NCBI GenBank assembly: GCA_964614655.1
Contig: CAZTPF010000009.1
Coordinates: forward strand, 4,215 to 68,214
Length of the DNA stretch: 64,000 nucleotides
Direction: 5' to 3'
Origin: Casp-actino8 sp964614655
Lineage (GTDB): Bacteria; Actinomycetota; Acidimicrobiia; Acidimicrobiales; Ilumatobacteraceae
A program made the translations under genes and the position numbers. Shown piece by piece: positions 17,372 to 25,865 of this stretch. Positions within the stretch are counted from its first letter, which is position 1, and each line of letters begins with the position of its first letter. The notes beneath the pieces are model-generated. The model made no database searches and was not told the origin of the DNA. It worked only from the letters and a program-made list of their open reading frames with translations.

Positions 17372-18112
17372 GTGGCGTCTTCCCTGCTCAGGCGGTGTCT
17401 CGTGGTCATCGCCATCGGTCTCGCCGTCGGTTGTTCGGGATCGTCGGACCGGTCGACCACCGTGAACGTGTTCGCCGCCGCATCGCTCACCGATGCCTTC
17501 GGCGCCGTCGAAACAGCCTTCGAAGCCGTCAATCCTGATGTCGACGTGGTGTTGAACCTCGCCGCCTCCTCGGCCCTGGCCACTCAGATCGTCGAAGGCG
17601 CACCCGCCGACGTGTTCGCCTCGGCCGACGAAACGAACATGAACCGCATCGCCGATCTGATCGACGAGTCGGCCCCCGTCTTCGCCACCAATCGACTGCA
17701 GATCGTGACCGAGCCGGGGAACCCCCTCGGGATCGCATCACTCGACGATCTGGGAGATCCTTCGATCCTGTTCGTCACCAGTGCACCCGAGGTGCCGATC
17801 GGCCGTTACACGGCTGAGGTGCTGACGCGGGCCGGGGTGAACCTGAGGCCCGTCTCATACGAGGAGAGCGTGAAGGGAATACTGACCAAGGTGCGAACCG
17901 GTGAGGCCGACGCCGGCATCGTGTACAGCACCGACGTGACCGCCGCTGGCTCGTCGGTCACCGGAGTCGACATCGCCGACGAGTACAACGTGATCGCTCG
18001 CTATCCGATCGCACGGCTGACGAACAGCGAAGCTGCAGCCACGTTCGTCGACTTCGTTCTGTCGGCGGATGGCCGATCGATCCTCGACGAGTTCGGATTC
18101 GGTGCGCCATGA
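17372..18112 (+). CDS. modA: Molybdate ABC transporter substrate-binding lipoprotein
   Basis: A 246-residue periplasmic-type binding protein with a lipoprotein signal (AIGLAVGC, lipid Cys at about 21). The mature domain starts VNVFAAASLTDAF, the canonical ModA opening that binds the oxyanion, and contains VLNLAASSALATQI and VPIGRYT later. It delivers molybdate or tungstate to ModBC. GTG 17372 is preferred over TTG 17354, which lies in promoter-like sequence. modB overlaps its stop by 4 bp. Confidence 0.93.
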   Translation: MASSLLRRCLVVIAIGLAVGCSGSSDRSTTVNVFAAASLTDAFGAVETAFEAVNPDVDVVLNLAASSALATQIVEGAPADVFASADETNMNRIADLIDESAPVFATNRLQIVTEPGNPLGIASLDDLGDPSILFVTSAPEVPIGRYTAEVLTRAGVNLRPVSYEESVKGILTKVRTGEADAGIVYSTDVTAAGSSVTGVDIADEYNVIARYPIARLTNSEAAATFVDFVLSADGRSILDEFGFGAP

Positions 18113-18924
18113 GTCGACGAGCACGCTCCGATCGTCCACCGCTCGGGATCCTCGTCCTGGCCGGCTTGGCCGTCGCTTTCTTCACCCTTCCTTTCGCCGG
18201 AATCCTGTGGCGAGCGCCGTGGAGCGATCTGTTCGACGTGATTCGAGAGGACTCCGTACGTCGAGCATTGCTGTTGTCGATCCAGACGTCGGTGCTCGCC
18301 ACACTCGTCGCCGTCGTTCTCGGTGTACCGCTCGCCTGGGTGCTCGCACGCGTCGACTTCAAGTTCCGCAACATCGTGCGAGCCCTCGCCACCTTGTCGA
18401 TGGTGCTGCCACCCGTCGTCGGCGGTGTTGCGCTCTTCTTCTCGTTCGGACGGCGCGGCCTGTTCGGCCAGTATCTGTACGACTGGTTCGGTATTCGACT
18501 GCCGTTCACCACCGCGGGTGTGGTCGTTGCGCAGGCGTTCGTCGCCATGCCCTTCCTCGTGCTCACGGTGGAATCGGCCTTTCGACAGTTCGACCTGCGC
18601 TACGAGGACGCCGCCCGCTCACTCGGCGCCGGCCGGTGGTACGCGTTCCGACGAATCACGCTGCCGACCATCCGACCGGCGATCATCGCCGGACTCGTTC
18701 TCGCCTGGGCCCGGGCACTCGGTGAGTTCGGAGCGACCATCACCTTCGCCGGCAACCTCCCTGGAACCACGCAGACGATGCCACTCGCCACCTACATCGC
18801 CCTCGAGTCCGACCCCGGTGCCGCTCTGATCCTCAGCATCGTTCTCATCGTGGTGTCGTTCGGAGTTCTGATCGGTCTACGCGACCGATGGCTCGGCAAT
18901 CCCCACGAGGTGACCCGACCATGA
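18109..18924 (+). CDS. modB: Molybdate ABC transporter permease
   Basis: A 271-residue permease with about six membrane helices. The cytoplasmic coupling loop EDAARSLGAGRWYAFRRITLP (read with its usual E-A-A-x3-G core) and the downstream ARALGEFGATITFAGN segment are typical of ModB/CysT-like permeases. ATGA overlaps on both sides bind it into modABC. It imports molybdate for molybdenum-cofactor enzymes. Confidence 0.93.
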   Translation: MSRRARSDRPPLGILVLAGLAVAFFTLPFAGILWRAPWSDLFDVIREDSVRRALLLSIQTSVLATLVAVVLGVPLAWVLARVDFKFRNIVRALATLSMVLPPVVGGVALFFSFGRRGLFGQYLYDWFGIRLPFTTAGVVVAQAFVAMPFLVLTVESAFRQFDLRYEDAARSLGAGRWYAFRRITLPTIRPAIIAGLVLAWARALGEFGATITFAGNLPGTTQTMPLATYIALESDPGAALILSIVLIVVSFGVLIGLRDRWLGNPHEVTRP

Positions 18925-19643
18925 GTCTGTCGGCCCTTCTTCGCGCATCACGCGGTGACTTCCGACTCGACGTGTCGTTCGACGCGACCGATGGAGAAAC
19001 TCTCGCCGTCCTCGGTCCGAACGGGGCCGGCAAGTCGACGATTCTTCGCTGTCTGCTCGGGCTCGTTCCTCTCGACATGGGTCGCATCACGATCGACGAT
19101 CAGGTTCTCGACGACCCGACGAACGACATCTACGTCGAGCCTGAAAACCGTCGAATCGGTGCCGTGTTCCAGGACTATCTGTTGTTCCGACACCTGTCGG
19201 TGGTCGACAACGTGGCCTTCGGTCCACGGGCGCTGGGCACCAAGAAGGACGAAGCACGATTGGTCGCGCGCGCTCTGCTCGAACGCTTCGAGATCGACCA
19301 CCTGGCCGAACGGCGCCCCTCGCAACTGAGCGGCGGCGAAGCCCAACGCGTCGCCCTCGCCCGAGCACTCGCCGTCGAGCCCAAAGCGCTGCTTCTCGAC
19401 GAACCACTCGCCGCCCTCGACGTGACCACACGTCGCTCGGTACGGGACGAACTCGCGTCGTTCCTGTCGACATTCGACGGTCCTCGAGTGATCGTCACGC
19501 ACGATCCGGCCGACGCCCGCCGACTCGCACAACGAGTGCTGATCGTCGAACACGGGGTCGTGGTGCAACACGGGCCGATAGTCGACGTGATCAGGAATCC
19601 GGCGACGCCTTACGTGGCCGCGCTGTTCGGTGACGGCACGTGA
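18921..19643 (+). CDS. modC: Molybdate ABC transporter ATPase, short form
   Basis: A 240-residue ABC ATPase. Walker A GPNGAGKS at 32-39, Q-loop VFQDYLLF, signature LSGGEAQRVALARAL, Walker B ALLLDEPLAALD and the H-loop VTHD are all present. It lacks the C-terminal molybdate-binding (MOP) domain that ends many ModC proteins, so it has no built-in regulatory site. Start ATG 18921 overlaps the modB stop; the PadR gene overlaps its own stop by GTGA. Confidence 0.93.
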   Translation: MSLSALLRASRGDFRLDVSFDATDGETLAVLGPNGAGKSTILRCLLGLVPLDMGRITIDDQVLDDPTNDIYVEPENRRIGAVFQDYLLFRHLSVVDNVAFGPRALGTKKDEARLVARALLERFEIDHLAERRPSQLSGGEAQRVALARALAVEPKALLLDEPLAALDVTTRRSVRDELASFLSTFDGPRVIVTHDPADARRLAQRVLIVEHGVVVQHGPIVDVIRNPATPYVAALFGDGT

Positions 19644-20170
19644 CTCGAACCGCACGCACCGACAGCGAGCTGCTCCTCGGCGACTGGGCGTGCCTTGGCA
19701 TCTTGGCCGTCGAACCGTCGCACGGCTTCGCTGTATCGGTGAGATTGCGACCCAACGGAGACATCGGACGTGTCTGGTCGCTGAGTCGCCCGCTCACCTA
19801 CCGCTCGATCGATCGCCTGCTGAAGCTCGGATACATCCATCCAGTGAGCGAAGAACCTGGCATCGCCGGCGGCACGAAGACAGTTCTCGCCGTCACCGAT
19901 GCCGGTCGATCAGCGTTACGAGAGTGGCTGACGAGCCCCGTGATGCACCTACGTGATCTGCGGAGTGAGCTTCTTCTCAAACTGCAGCTGGCCCGCACCC
20001 TCGACGTGGAGTCGACCGAGCTGGTCGAGGGACAAAAACAGGTCGTCTTCGGGATCCGACACAATCTCGAACGTCAACTGCGAACGCAGTCCGACGACAT
20101 CGTCACCAGTTGGCGACTCGAATCCGCCGATGCAGCGTTGCGTTTCCTCGACTCACTGACGGATCGCTGA
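19640..20170 (+). CDS. PadR-family transcriptional regulator at the end of the mod operon
   Basis: A 176-residue protein with an N-terminal winged helix in which LTYRSIDRLLKLGYIHP is the recognition-helix region and TVLAVTDAGRSALREWL the wing/helix typical of PadR, followed by a helical C-terminal dimerisation part. GTG at 19640 overlaps modC. PadR proteins are usually repressors responding to small ligands; a role in controlling molybdate uptake is inferred from position only. Confidence 0.8.
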   Translation: MTRTARTDSELLLGDWACLGILAVEPSHGFAVSVRLRPNGDIGRVWSLSRPLTYRSIDRLLKLGYIHPVSEEPGIAGGTKTVLAVTDAGRSALREWLTSPVMHLRDLRSELLLKLQLARTLDVESTELVEGQKQVVFGIRHNLERQLRTQSDDIVTSWRLESADAALRFLDSLTDR

Positions 20171-20179
20171 CGCGATCGG

Positions 20180-21763
20180 TCACTCTTCGACGCCAGCCAG
20201 GATCGGCTTCAAAGTGAGTTCGGGTTCGTCGCTCATGAGCCGCTGCAGTCGGTAGCGATTCTCGAACAGCGCGACCAACTCTCCATCGCCTCGTCGCATG
20301 ATGCGAATCCCTCCGATGCGGCGCAGGCGTTCGATCGACTCGTCGTCGGTCAGACGGATGGCCTGGTATCCGGCCGGCTCGATGCGGCTCGGTGCGTTGA
20401 ACTCGTGTTCGAGCCGGTGGGCGAAAACCTCGAACTGCAACTGACCCACGGCGGCCAGCACCGGATCGGCTTCGCCCATGTCGGGGTCGCGCAGCACCTG
20501 CACCACACCCTCCTCGTCGAGCTGGGCGAGACCTTTGCGGAACTGCTTGAACTTGCCGGTGTCGACCGGACGAGCCGTGGCGAATACCTCGGGTTCGAAA
20601 CGCGGGACTCCCGGGAACTCGACCCGCGGACCAGTGAAAAGGGTGTCGCCGATCTGCAGACCCGACGCGTTGATGAGGCCGATCACGTCACCCGGATAGG
20701 CCTGCTCGATCGTCTCGCGATCGGCGCCGAACGCCGTGGTGGCGTACTTGGTACCGACCGGCTTGCCCGTGCGGGAGTTGGTGACGTCCATCGACCGAAC
20801 GAATTCTCCGGAGCACACACGGGCGAAGGCCAGCCGGTCACGGTGATTGGGATCCATGTTGGCCTGCACCTTGAACACGAAGGCCGAGAACGGCGCGTCG
20901 ATCGGACGTGGCTCGCCGTCGACGTCGACACGTGGTGACGGTGCCGGCGCATAGTCGACGACCGCGTCGAGGAGCATGCGAACACCGAAGTTGGTGAGAG
21001 CCGATCCGACGAACACCGGTGTGGATTCACCGGCCAAGAACGACGGTTCGTCGATGTCGGCACCGATGGCGTCGAGGAGACCGCACCCGTCGAGCGCAAC
21101 CTTCCATGCGTCGCCTTCCTCTTCGGCGGCAATCTCACGATCGATCACTTCTTCGGGGGCCAACGACGCGCCGCGTGCCGTACGCGTGAACCGGACGTAT
21201 TCACCGCTGCGACGATCGATCACACCACGGAAGTCGCCGGGGATACCCACCGGCCAGGTGGCCGGTGTAGGGCGCAGACCGATCTGCTCCTCGACTTCGT
21301 CGAGCAACTCGAGTGGATCGCGTCCGGGTCGGTCGTACTTGTTGAAGAAGGTGACGACCGGAAGACGACGGGTGCGGCACACCTGAAACAATTTGAGAGT
21401 CTGCGACTCGATACCTTTCGCCGTGTCGAGCACCATGATCACGGCATCGACCGCGGCCAGCACTCGATACGTGTCCTCGGAGAAGTCGCGGTGGCCCGGA
21501 GTGTCGAGCAGGTTGATCACGTGGTCGTGATACGGGAACTGCAGAACCGCCGACGACACCGAAATGCCGCGCTGGCGTTCGAGTTCCATCCAGTCGGAGG
21601 TGGCTCCACGCCGATCACCACGAGCGTGAACGGCACCAGCTGACTGGATCGCCCCTGCATACAACAAGAACTTCTCGGTGAGCGTGGTCTTGCCGGCGTC
21701 CGGGTGGCTGATGATGGCGATCGTGCGCCGACGAGAGGCTTCGAGAGAGACGTCGGCCGACAC
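20180..21763 (-). CDS. prfC: Peptide chain release factor 3
   Basis: A 527-residue translational GTPase that removes RF1/RF2 from the ribosome after termination. G1 SHPDAGKTT at about 19-27, the switch I region with QRGISVSS, G3 DTPGHRDFSEDTYR and G4 FFNKYDR are visible; the EDTYR after G3 is specific to RF3 among relatives of EF-G. Full family length. GTG at 21763 is the start. It ends 9 bp from the convergent padR gene. Confidence 0.96.
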   Translation of the reverse strand: MSADVSLEASRRRTIAIISHPDAGKTTLTEKFLLYAGAIQSAGAVHARGDRRGATSDWMELERQRGISVSSAVLQFPYHDHVINLLDTPGHRDFSEDTYRVLAAVDAVIMVLDTAKGIESQTLKLFQVCRTRRLPVVTFFNKYDRPGRDPLELLDEVEEQIGLRPTPATWPVGIPGDFRGVIDRRSGEYVRFTRTARGASLAPEEVIDREIAAEEEGDAWKVALDGCGLLDAIGADIDEPSFLAGESTPVFVGSALTNFGVRMLLDAVVDYAPAPSPRVDVDGEPRPIDAPFSAFVFKVQANMDPNHRDRLAFARVCSGEFVRSMDVTNSRTGKPVGTKYATTAFGADRETIEQAYPGDVIGLINASGLQIGDTLFTGPRVEFPGVPRFEPEVFATARPVDTGKFKQFRKGLAQLDEEGVVQVLRDPDMGEADPVLAAVGQLQFEVFAHRLEHEFNAPSRIEPAGYQAIRLTDDESIERLRRIGGIRIMRRGDGELVALFENRYRLQRLMSDEPELTLKPILAGVEE

Positions 21764-21815
21764 AAGATGGGCAATCTACTGGGTGGCGCGACCGTGACCG
21801 CCGTACCCTGAAGAC

Positions 21816-23060
21816 GTGAACACACGAGGGCGCGTCAGCGATCGGGAATTCGTGGCCGCCATCATCGCCGTGATGTCGAGCACCGCGTTGGCGATCGACA
21901 TCATGTTGCCGGCCTTTCCCGAGATACGCGCCGAGTACGGCATGGCTCCCGGATCGGCCGACGTCGCCTGGATCATCACCGCGTTTTTCCTCGGTATGGC
22001 GACCGGTCCGTGGTTGTACGGCCCGGCCTCCGACAAGTACGGACGCCTCACACCGCTACGTATCGGTCTCACCGTGTACGTGGTGGCCGGCGTCCTCTCG
22101 GCCCTCGCGCCGTCGTGGGGCTGGCTACTCGTGGCGCGCTTCCTGTGGGGACTCGGATCGGCCGGGCCGCGTGCCATGACTCTGGCCATGGTCCGTGATC
22201 GATACGAAGGCGACACGATGGCCCGGCTGATGTCGCTCATCATGGCGGTGTTCCTGCTCGTGCCGATCCTCGCTCCGGCCCTCGGTGCCGGTTTGATCCA
22301 CATCCTTCCCTGGCGCGCCGTGTTCTTCGCTCCCGCACTGTTCGGAGTCGTGCTCCTGCTCTGGACCTTCCGACTTCCCGAGACACTGCCCGCTCACATG
22401 GAACGACCCTTCACACTGCGTGAAGTCGGACGGGGCGCGCGTGAAGTCATTCGTCACCGACGAACCATCGGTTTCACACTCGCCACCGGATTTCTCTTCG
22501 GCATCGTCACGAGTTACCTCTCAGCATCCGAAATCGTTCTCGAAGACGTGTACGGCTACGGCGACTGGTTCCCCCTCTACTTCGGAGCGATCGCGGTTCT
22601 GTTCGCGCTCAATTCGCTCGGCAACGCTCGCTTCGTCGCACGAGTCGGCACCGACAACCTCTTGAAGCGATTGGCTGCGTACTGCTCCGTCACTGCGCTC
22701 TTTCTGCTGATCGTGTCGTTCACCAACGACGGAGTGCCCAACTTCTGGCTGTTCACGGTGGCTGTCGTTCTCGTGGTGCCAGTGGCTCAAGGAATGGGGC
22801 CGCTCTGCAACACCGCCGCCCTCACCCCCGTCCCCCACGTGGCCGGTACCGCCTCGGCCATGAACGCCACCTTCACCACGGCAATTGGCGCACTGCTCGG
22901 CAACCTCGGCGCCGGCCACATCGACGGATCGGTGCTCCCGTTCTCGGTGGCCGTAGCGATCTATGTCGCCGCTGCCGTCTTCCTCATCAACTGGTCGGTA
23001 CGCGAACCGTCGTCGGTTCACCGCGAATTCACTCCCACTCCTGTTCCGGCTGACGGCTGA
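21816..23060 (+). CDS. MFS transporter, Bcr/CflA drug-resistance type
   Basis: A 414-residue transporter with 12 predicted helices. The first helix includes STALAIDIMLPAFPEI, a Bcr/CflA hallmark (acidic residue and Pro in TM1), followed by the GPASDKYGR loop 2-3 motif. The second half has SLGNARFVARVG. Export substrate unknown. GTG 21816 starts it. Its stop is 44 bp before the arsI gene, so it may be the first gene of the arsenic-associated run. Confidence 0.85.
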   Translation: MNTRGRVSDREFVAAIIAVMSSTALAIDIMLPAFPEIRAEYGMAPGSADVAWIITAFFLGMATGPWLYGPASDKYGRLTPLRIGLTVYVVAGVLSALAPSWGWLLVARFLWGLGSAGPRAMTLAMVRDRYEGDTMARLMSLIMAVFLLVPILAPALGAGLIHILPWRAVFFAPALFGVVLLLWTFRLPETLPAHMERPFTLREVGRGAREVIRHRRTIGFTLATGFLFGIVTSYLSASEIVLEDVYGYGDWFPLYFGAIAVLFALNSLGNARFVARVGTDNLLKRLAAYCSVTALFLLIVSFTNDGVPNFWLFTVAVVLVVPVAQGMGPLCNTAALTPVPHVAGTASAMNATFTTAIGALLGNLGAGHIDGSVLPFSVAVAIYVAAAVFLINWSVREPSSVHREFTPTPVPADG

Positions 23061-23104
23061 CCTCGCTACTCTCGACTCGTCGCATCTCGTCAGAAGGAAT
23101 GCCC

Positions 23105-23515
23105 ATGTCCCGAGTTCAATTGGCCCTCAACGTGTCGAACCTCAGCGAAGCGATCGAGTTCTATTCGAAGTTGTTCGGGTGCGAACCGGCCAAGATTCGT
23201 GACGGCTACGCCAACTTCGCCGTGACCGAACCGCCTCTCAAGTTGGTGCTCATCGAGAAGCCCGACGAGGCCGGAACTCTCAACCATCTCGGGGTGGAGG
23301 TCGAGTCGACCGATCACGTGCAGAGCGCCATCGCCCGTCTCCAAGGACAGGGGATGGACACTCTCGTCGAAGACGAGACCACCTGTTGCTATGCGGTTCA
23401 GGACAAGGTGTGGGTCGACGGTCCCGACGCCGAGAAGTGGGAGATCTACACGGTGCTCGCCGATGCTCCGGTGATGAAACTCATCCCGGTCGCCGAAGGC
23501 GAGTGCTGCGCCTGA
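23105..23515 (+). CDS. arsI: ArsI/CadI-type VOC metalloenzyme (C-As lyase family)
   Basis: A 136-residue vicinal-oxygen-chelate protein. Probable Fe ligands are Gln5, His61 and Glu113, and the cysteine pair in TTCCYA (94-95) is the trivalent-organoarsenical binding motif of ArsI. ArsI cleaves the carbon-arsenic bond of methylarsenite or trivalent roxarsone; the alternative name CadI reflects cadmium induction. A second Cys pair ends the protein (GECCA). ATG 23105 is used (ATG 23099 is two codons earlier). It overlaps acr3 and precedes it, giving a detoxify-then-export pair. Confidence 0.88.
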   Translation: MSRVQLALNVSNLSEAIEFYSKLFGCEPAKIRDGYANFAVTEPPLKLVLIEKPDEAGTLNHLGVEVESTDHVQSAIARLQGQGMDTLVEDETTCCYAVQDKVWVDGPDAEKWEIYTVLADAPVMKLIPVAEGECCA

Positions 23516-24582
23516 ACGAGAACGAGTCTCCGGGTCGTCTGTCGACCCTCGATCGCTTTCTGCCCGTCTGGATCGGCCTGGCCATGGTGGCCGGGCTCGT
23601 GCTCGGTAATTCGTTCGACGGACTCGACGACTGGCTCGACACCGTCAAGATCGACTCGGTCTCTCTGCCGATCGCCATCGGTCTGTTCGTGATGATGTAT
23701 CCGGTACTCGCCAAGGTGAAGTATCGCTCGATCGGCGGTGTGGTGGCCGACCGACGATCGCTCGCTCTGTCGCTCGTGCTCAACTGGCTGATCGGACCGG
23801 CGCTCATGTTCGCCCTCGCCTGGCTGATGCTCCCCGATCTTCCCGAGTACCGCACCGGCCTCATCATCGTGGGGCTGGCTCGCTGTATCGCCATGGTGCT
23901 GGTGTGGAACGACCTGGCGTGCGGTGACCGCGAACTGGCCGCCGTGCTGGTGGCCGTGAACTCGCTCTTCCAGATCGTCGCCTACTCGGTTCTCGGCTGG
24001 TTCTATCTCGACGTCCTGCCTGGTTGGCTCGGCCTCGATAGCGACGGCATCGACGTCACCGTGTGGGAGATCGCCCGATCGGTGCTGATATTCCTCGGTG
24101 TTCCACTGCTCGCGGGATTCGTCACCCGCCTCGTCGGCGAAGGCCGGCGAGGAACCGAGTGGTACGAGACTCGCTTCCTGCCGCGCATCGGCCCCTTCGC
24201 TCTGTACGGCCTGCTCGCCACGATCGTGATCCTGTTCGCACTACAAGGCGACCAGATCACCGATCGTCCTTTCGACGTGATGCGGATCGCGCTACCACTC
24301 CTCGTGTACTTCGCCGTCATGTGGTTCGGTTCTTTCTGGGCCGGCAAGAAGATGGGGCTCGGCTACGACCGCAACACATCGATCGCCTTCACCGCGGCCG
24401 GCAACAACTTCGAATTGGCGATCGCAGTGGCGATCGGCGTGTTCGGCGTGACGTCGGGCCAGGCCCTCGCCGGAGTGGTGGGCCCGCTCATCGAGGTGCC
24501 GGTGCTCGTGGGGCTCGTGTACGTGTCACTTCGCCTTCGGCGCGGCTACGAACCCGAAGCGTCGACTGCCGTCGTACGTTGA
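23503..24582 (+). CDS. acr3: Arsenite efflux transporter ACR3
   Basis: A 359-residue membrane carrier with ten helices that exports arsenite driven by proton motive force. LDRFLPVWIGLAMVAGLVLG opens the first helix; the essential Cys lies in LARCIAMVLVWNDLACGD in TM4; GNNFELAIAVAIG occurs in the last third. No ATG is in place: the start is GTG 23503, 13 bp inside arsI and preceded by GAAGG. No arsR repressor is visible nearby, so regulation is unclear. Confidence 0.92.
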   Translation: MLRLNENESPGRLSTLDRFLPVWIGLAMVAGLVLGNSFDGLDDWLDTVKIDSVSLPIAIGLFVMMYPVLAKVKYRSIGGVVADRRSLALSLVLNWLIGPALMFALAWLMLPDLPEYRTGLIIVGLARCIAMVLVWNDLACGDRELAAVLVAVNSLFQIVAYSVLGWFYLDVLPGWLGLDSDGIDVTVWEIARSVLIFLGVPLLAGFVTRLVGEGRRGTEWYETRFLPRIGPFALYGLLATIVILFALQGDQITDRPFDVMRIALPLLVYFAVMWFGSFWAGKKMGLGYDRNTSIAFTAAGNNFELAIAVAIGVFGVTSGQALAGVVGPLIEVPVLVGLVYVSLRLRRGYEPEASTAVVR

Positions 24583-24599
24583 TCGGCTAGAACGTTCGG

Positions 24600-25865
24600 G
24601 TGACCGACACCGTCGACCCGTCGACTCTCGACATCGCCGCCATTCAGAAGCGCACGTTGCGCGTGCTCACCATGGGACAGATCGTGGGCTCGGCCGCGCT
24701 CGGATCAGCGGTCACCGTCGGCGGCTTCGTGATTCAGGACATTCTCGATCAGGAGACTCCGTGGGCCGGCGTCGCCACGGCGACCGTCACCATGGGAACC
24801 GCCGTGATGGCCCAGTTGCTCTCGCGCTACATGCAGAACGCCGGACGCCGACCCGGACTGCAGACGGGTTACGTGATCGGTGCTCTCGGTTGCTGGCTGG
24901 CTGCGTGGGGTGCACAGATCGGGTCGCTGGCTCTGTTCCTGGTGGGTCTCTTCTTCTTCGGTAACGGTCAGGCGGCCAATCTGCTCGCTCGCTACACCGC
25001 CACCGACCTCGCCGAAGAACACGAGCGCGGACGTGCGATGAGCCGAGTCGTGTTCAGTTCCACTTTCGGCGCGGTGTTCGGACCCCTACTCGTCGGACCC
25101 ACCCAACACGTCGGCCAGGAATGGCTCGGTCTGCAGAAATACACCGGACCCTTCCTTCTGAGCGGTGTGTTCTTGTTCCTCGCCTTCGTGAACACCGTGT
25201 TGAGACTCCGCCCCGATCCGCTCCACGTGGCTGCACAGATGCGCGGCACCACCATGGCCGCTTCCAAACCCGACCTGCGGATCATGTCGACTCTGAAGGA
25301 TGCCTGGGCGACTCCGATGGCTCGCTTGGCCATCCTCACGATGGTCGTCTCGCAAGCCACCATGGTGGCGGTCATGGCGATGACACCGGTGCACCTCAAG
25401 TTGCACGGGCACGAAGGGGTGAGCCCGTACGTCGTGTCGCTTCACATCGCCGGGATGTACGCGTTCAGCCCATGGGTCGGCCGGTACGCCGACAAGAACG
25501 GTCGTCTCGCCACCATCAACATGGCAGCGATCATCCTGGTGGCCGCCACCTTGCTGTCGGCCTTGTCGGGTGACGTCGAGCAGTTGCTCTTTCCGTCACT
25601 CTGGCTGCTCGGTCTCGGCTGGAACTTCGGCCTGATCGGTGGATCGAGCCTGCTCGTCGACGCCACCGAACCTTCCAAGCGGGTCGCCACCCAAGGGGTG
25701 GCCGATCTCATGATGAGCTTCTGTGGTGGCTTGGCCGGTTTCGCCTCCGGATTCATTCGCAAGGCGATCGGCTATCACCTCCTGTCGGCCGGAGCCACGG
25801 TGGCGGCTGGCATATTGCTCGCTGCGGTGTACGCCCGACGAGCACGCGTAGCCTCGACTGTGTGA
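24600..25865 (+). CDS. MFS transporter, YxiO/tetracycline-like
   Basis: A 421-residue transporter with 12 predicted helices. It begins with a soluble stretch of about 17 residues, then TLRVLTMGQIVGSAALG as TM1, and carries long loops with SKPDLRIMSTLKDAWATPMAR in the centre. The charged motif DKNGR in loop 8-9 is MFS-like. Substrate unknown. GTG 24600 lies 17 bp after acr3; selO overlaps its stop with GTGA, so it belongs to the arsenic-to-selO run. Confidence 0.82.
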   Translation: MTDTVDPSTLDIAAIQKRTLRVLTMGQIVGSAALGSAVTVGGFVIQDILDQETPWAGVATATVTMGTAVMAQLLSRYMQNAGRRPGLQTGYVIGALGCWLAAWGAQIGSLALFLVGLFFFGNGQAANLLARYTATDLAEEHERGRAMSRVVFSSTFGAVFGPLLVGPTQHVGQEWLGLQKYTGPFLLSGVFLFLAFVNTVLRLRPDPLHVAAQMRGTTMAASKPDLRIMSTLKDAWATPMARLAILTMVVSQATMVAVMAMTPVHLKLHGHEGVSPYVVSLHIAGMYAFSPWVGRYADKNGRLATINMAAIILVAATLLSALSGDVEQLLFPSLWLLGLGWNFGLIGGSSLLVDATEPSKRVATQGVADLMMSFCGGLAGFASGFIRKAIGYHLLSAGATVAAGILLAAVYARRARVASTV

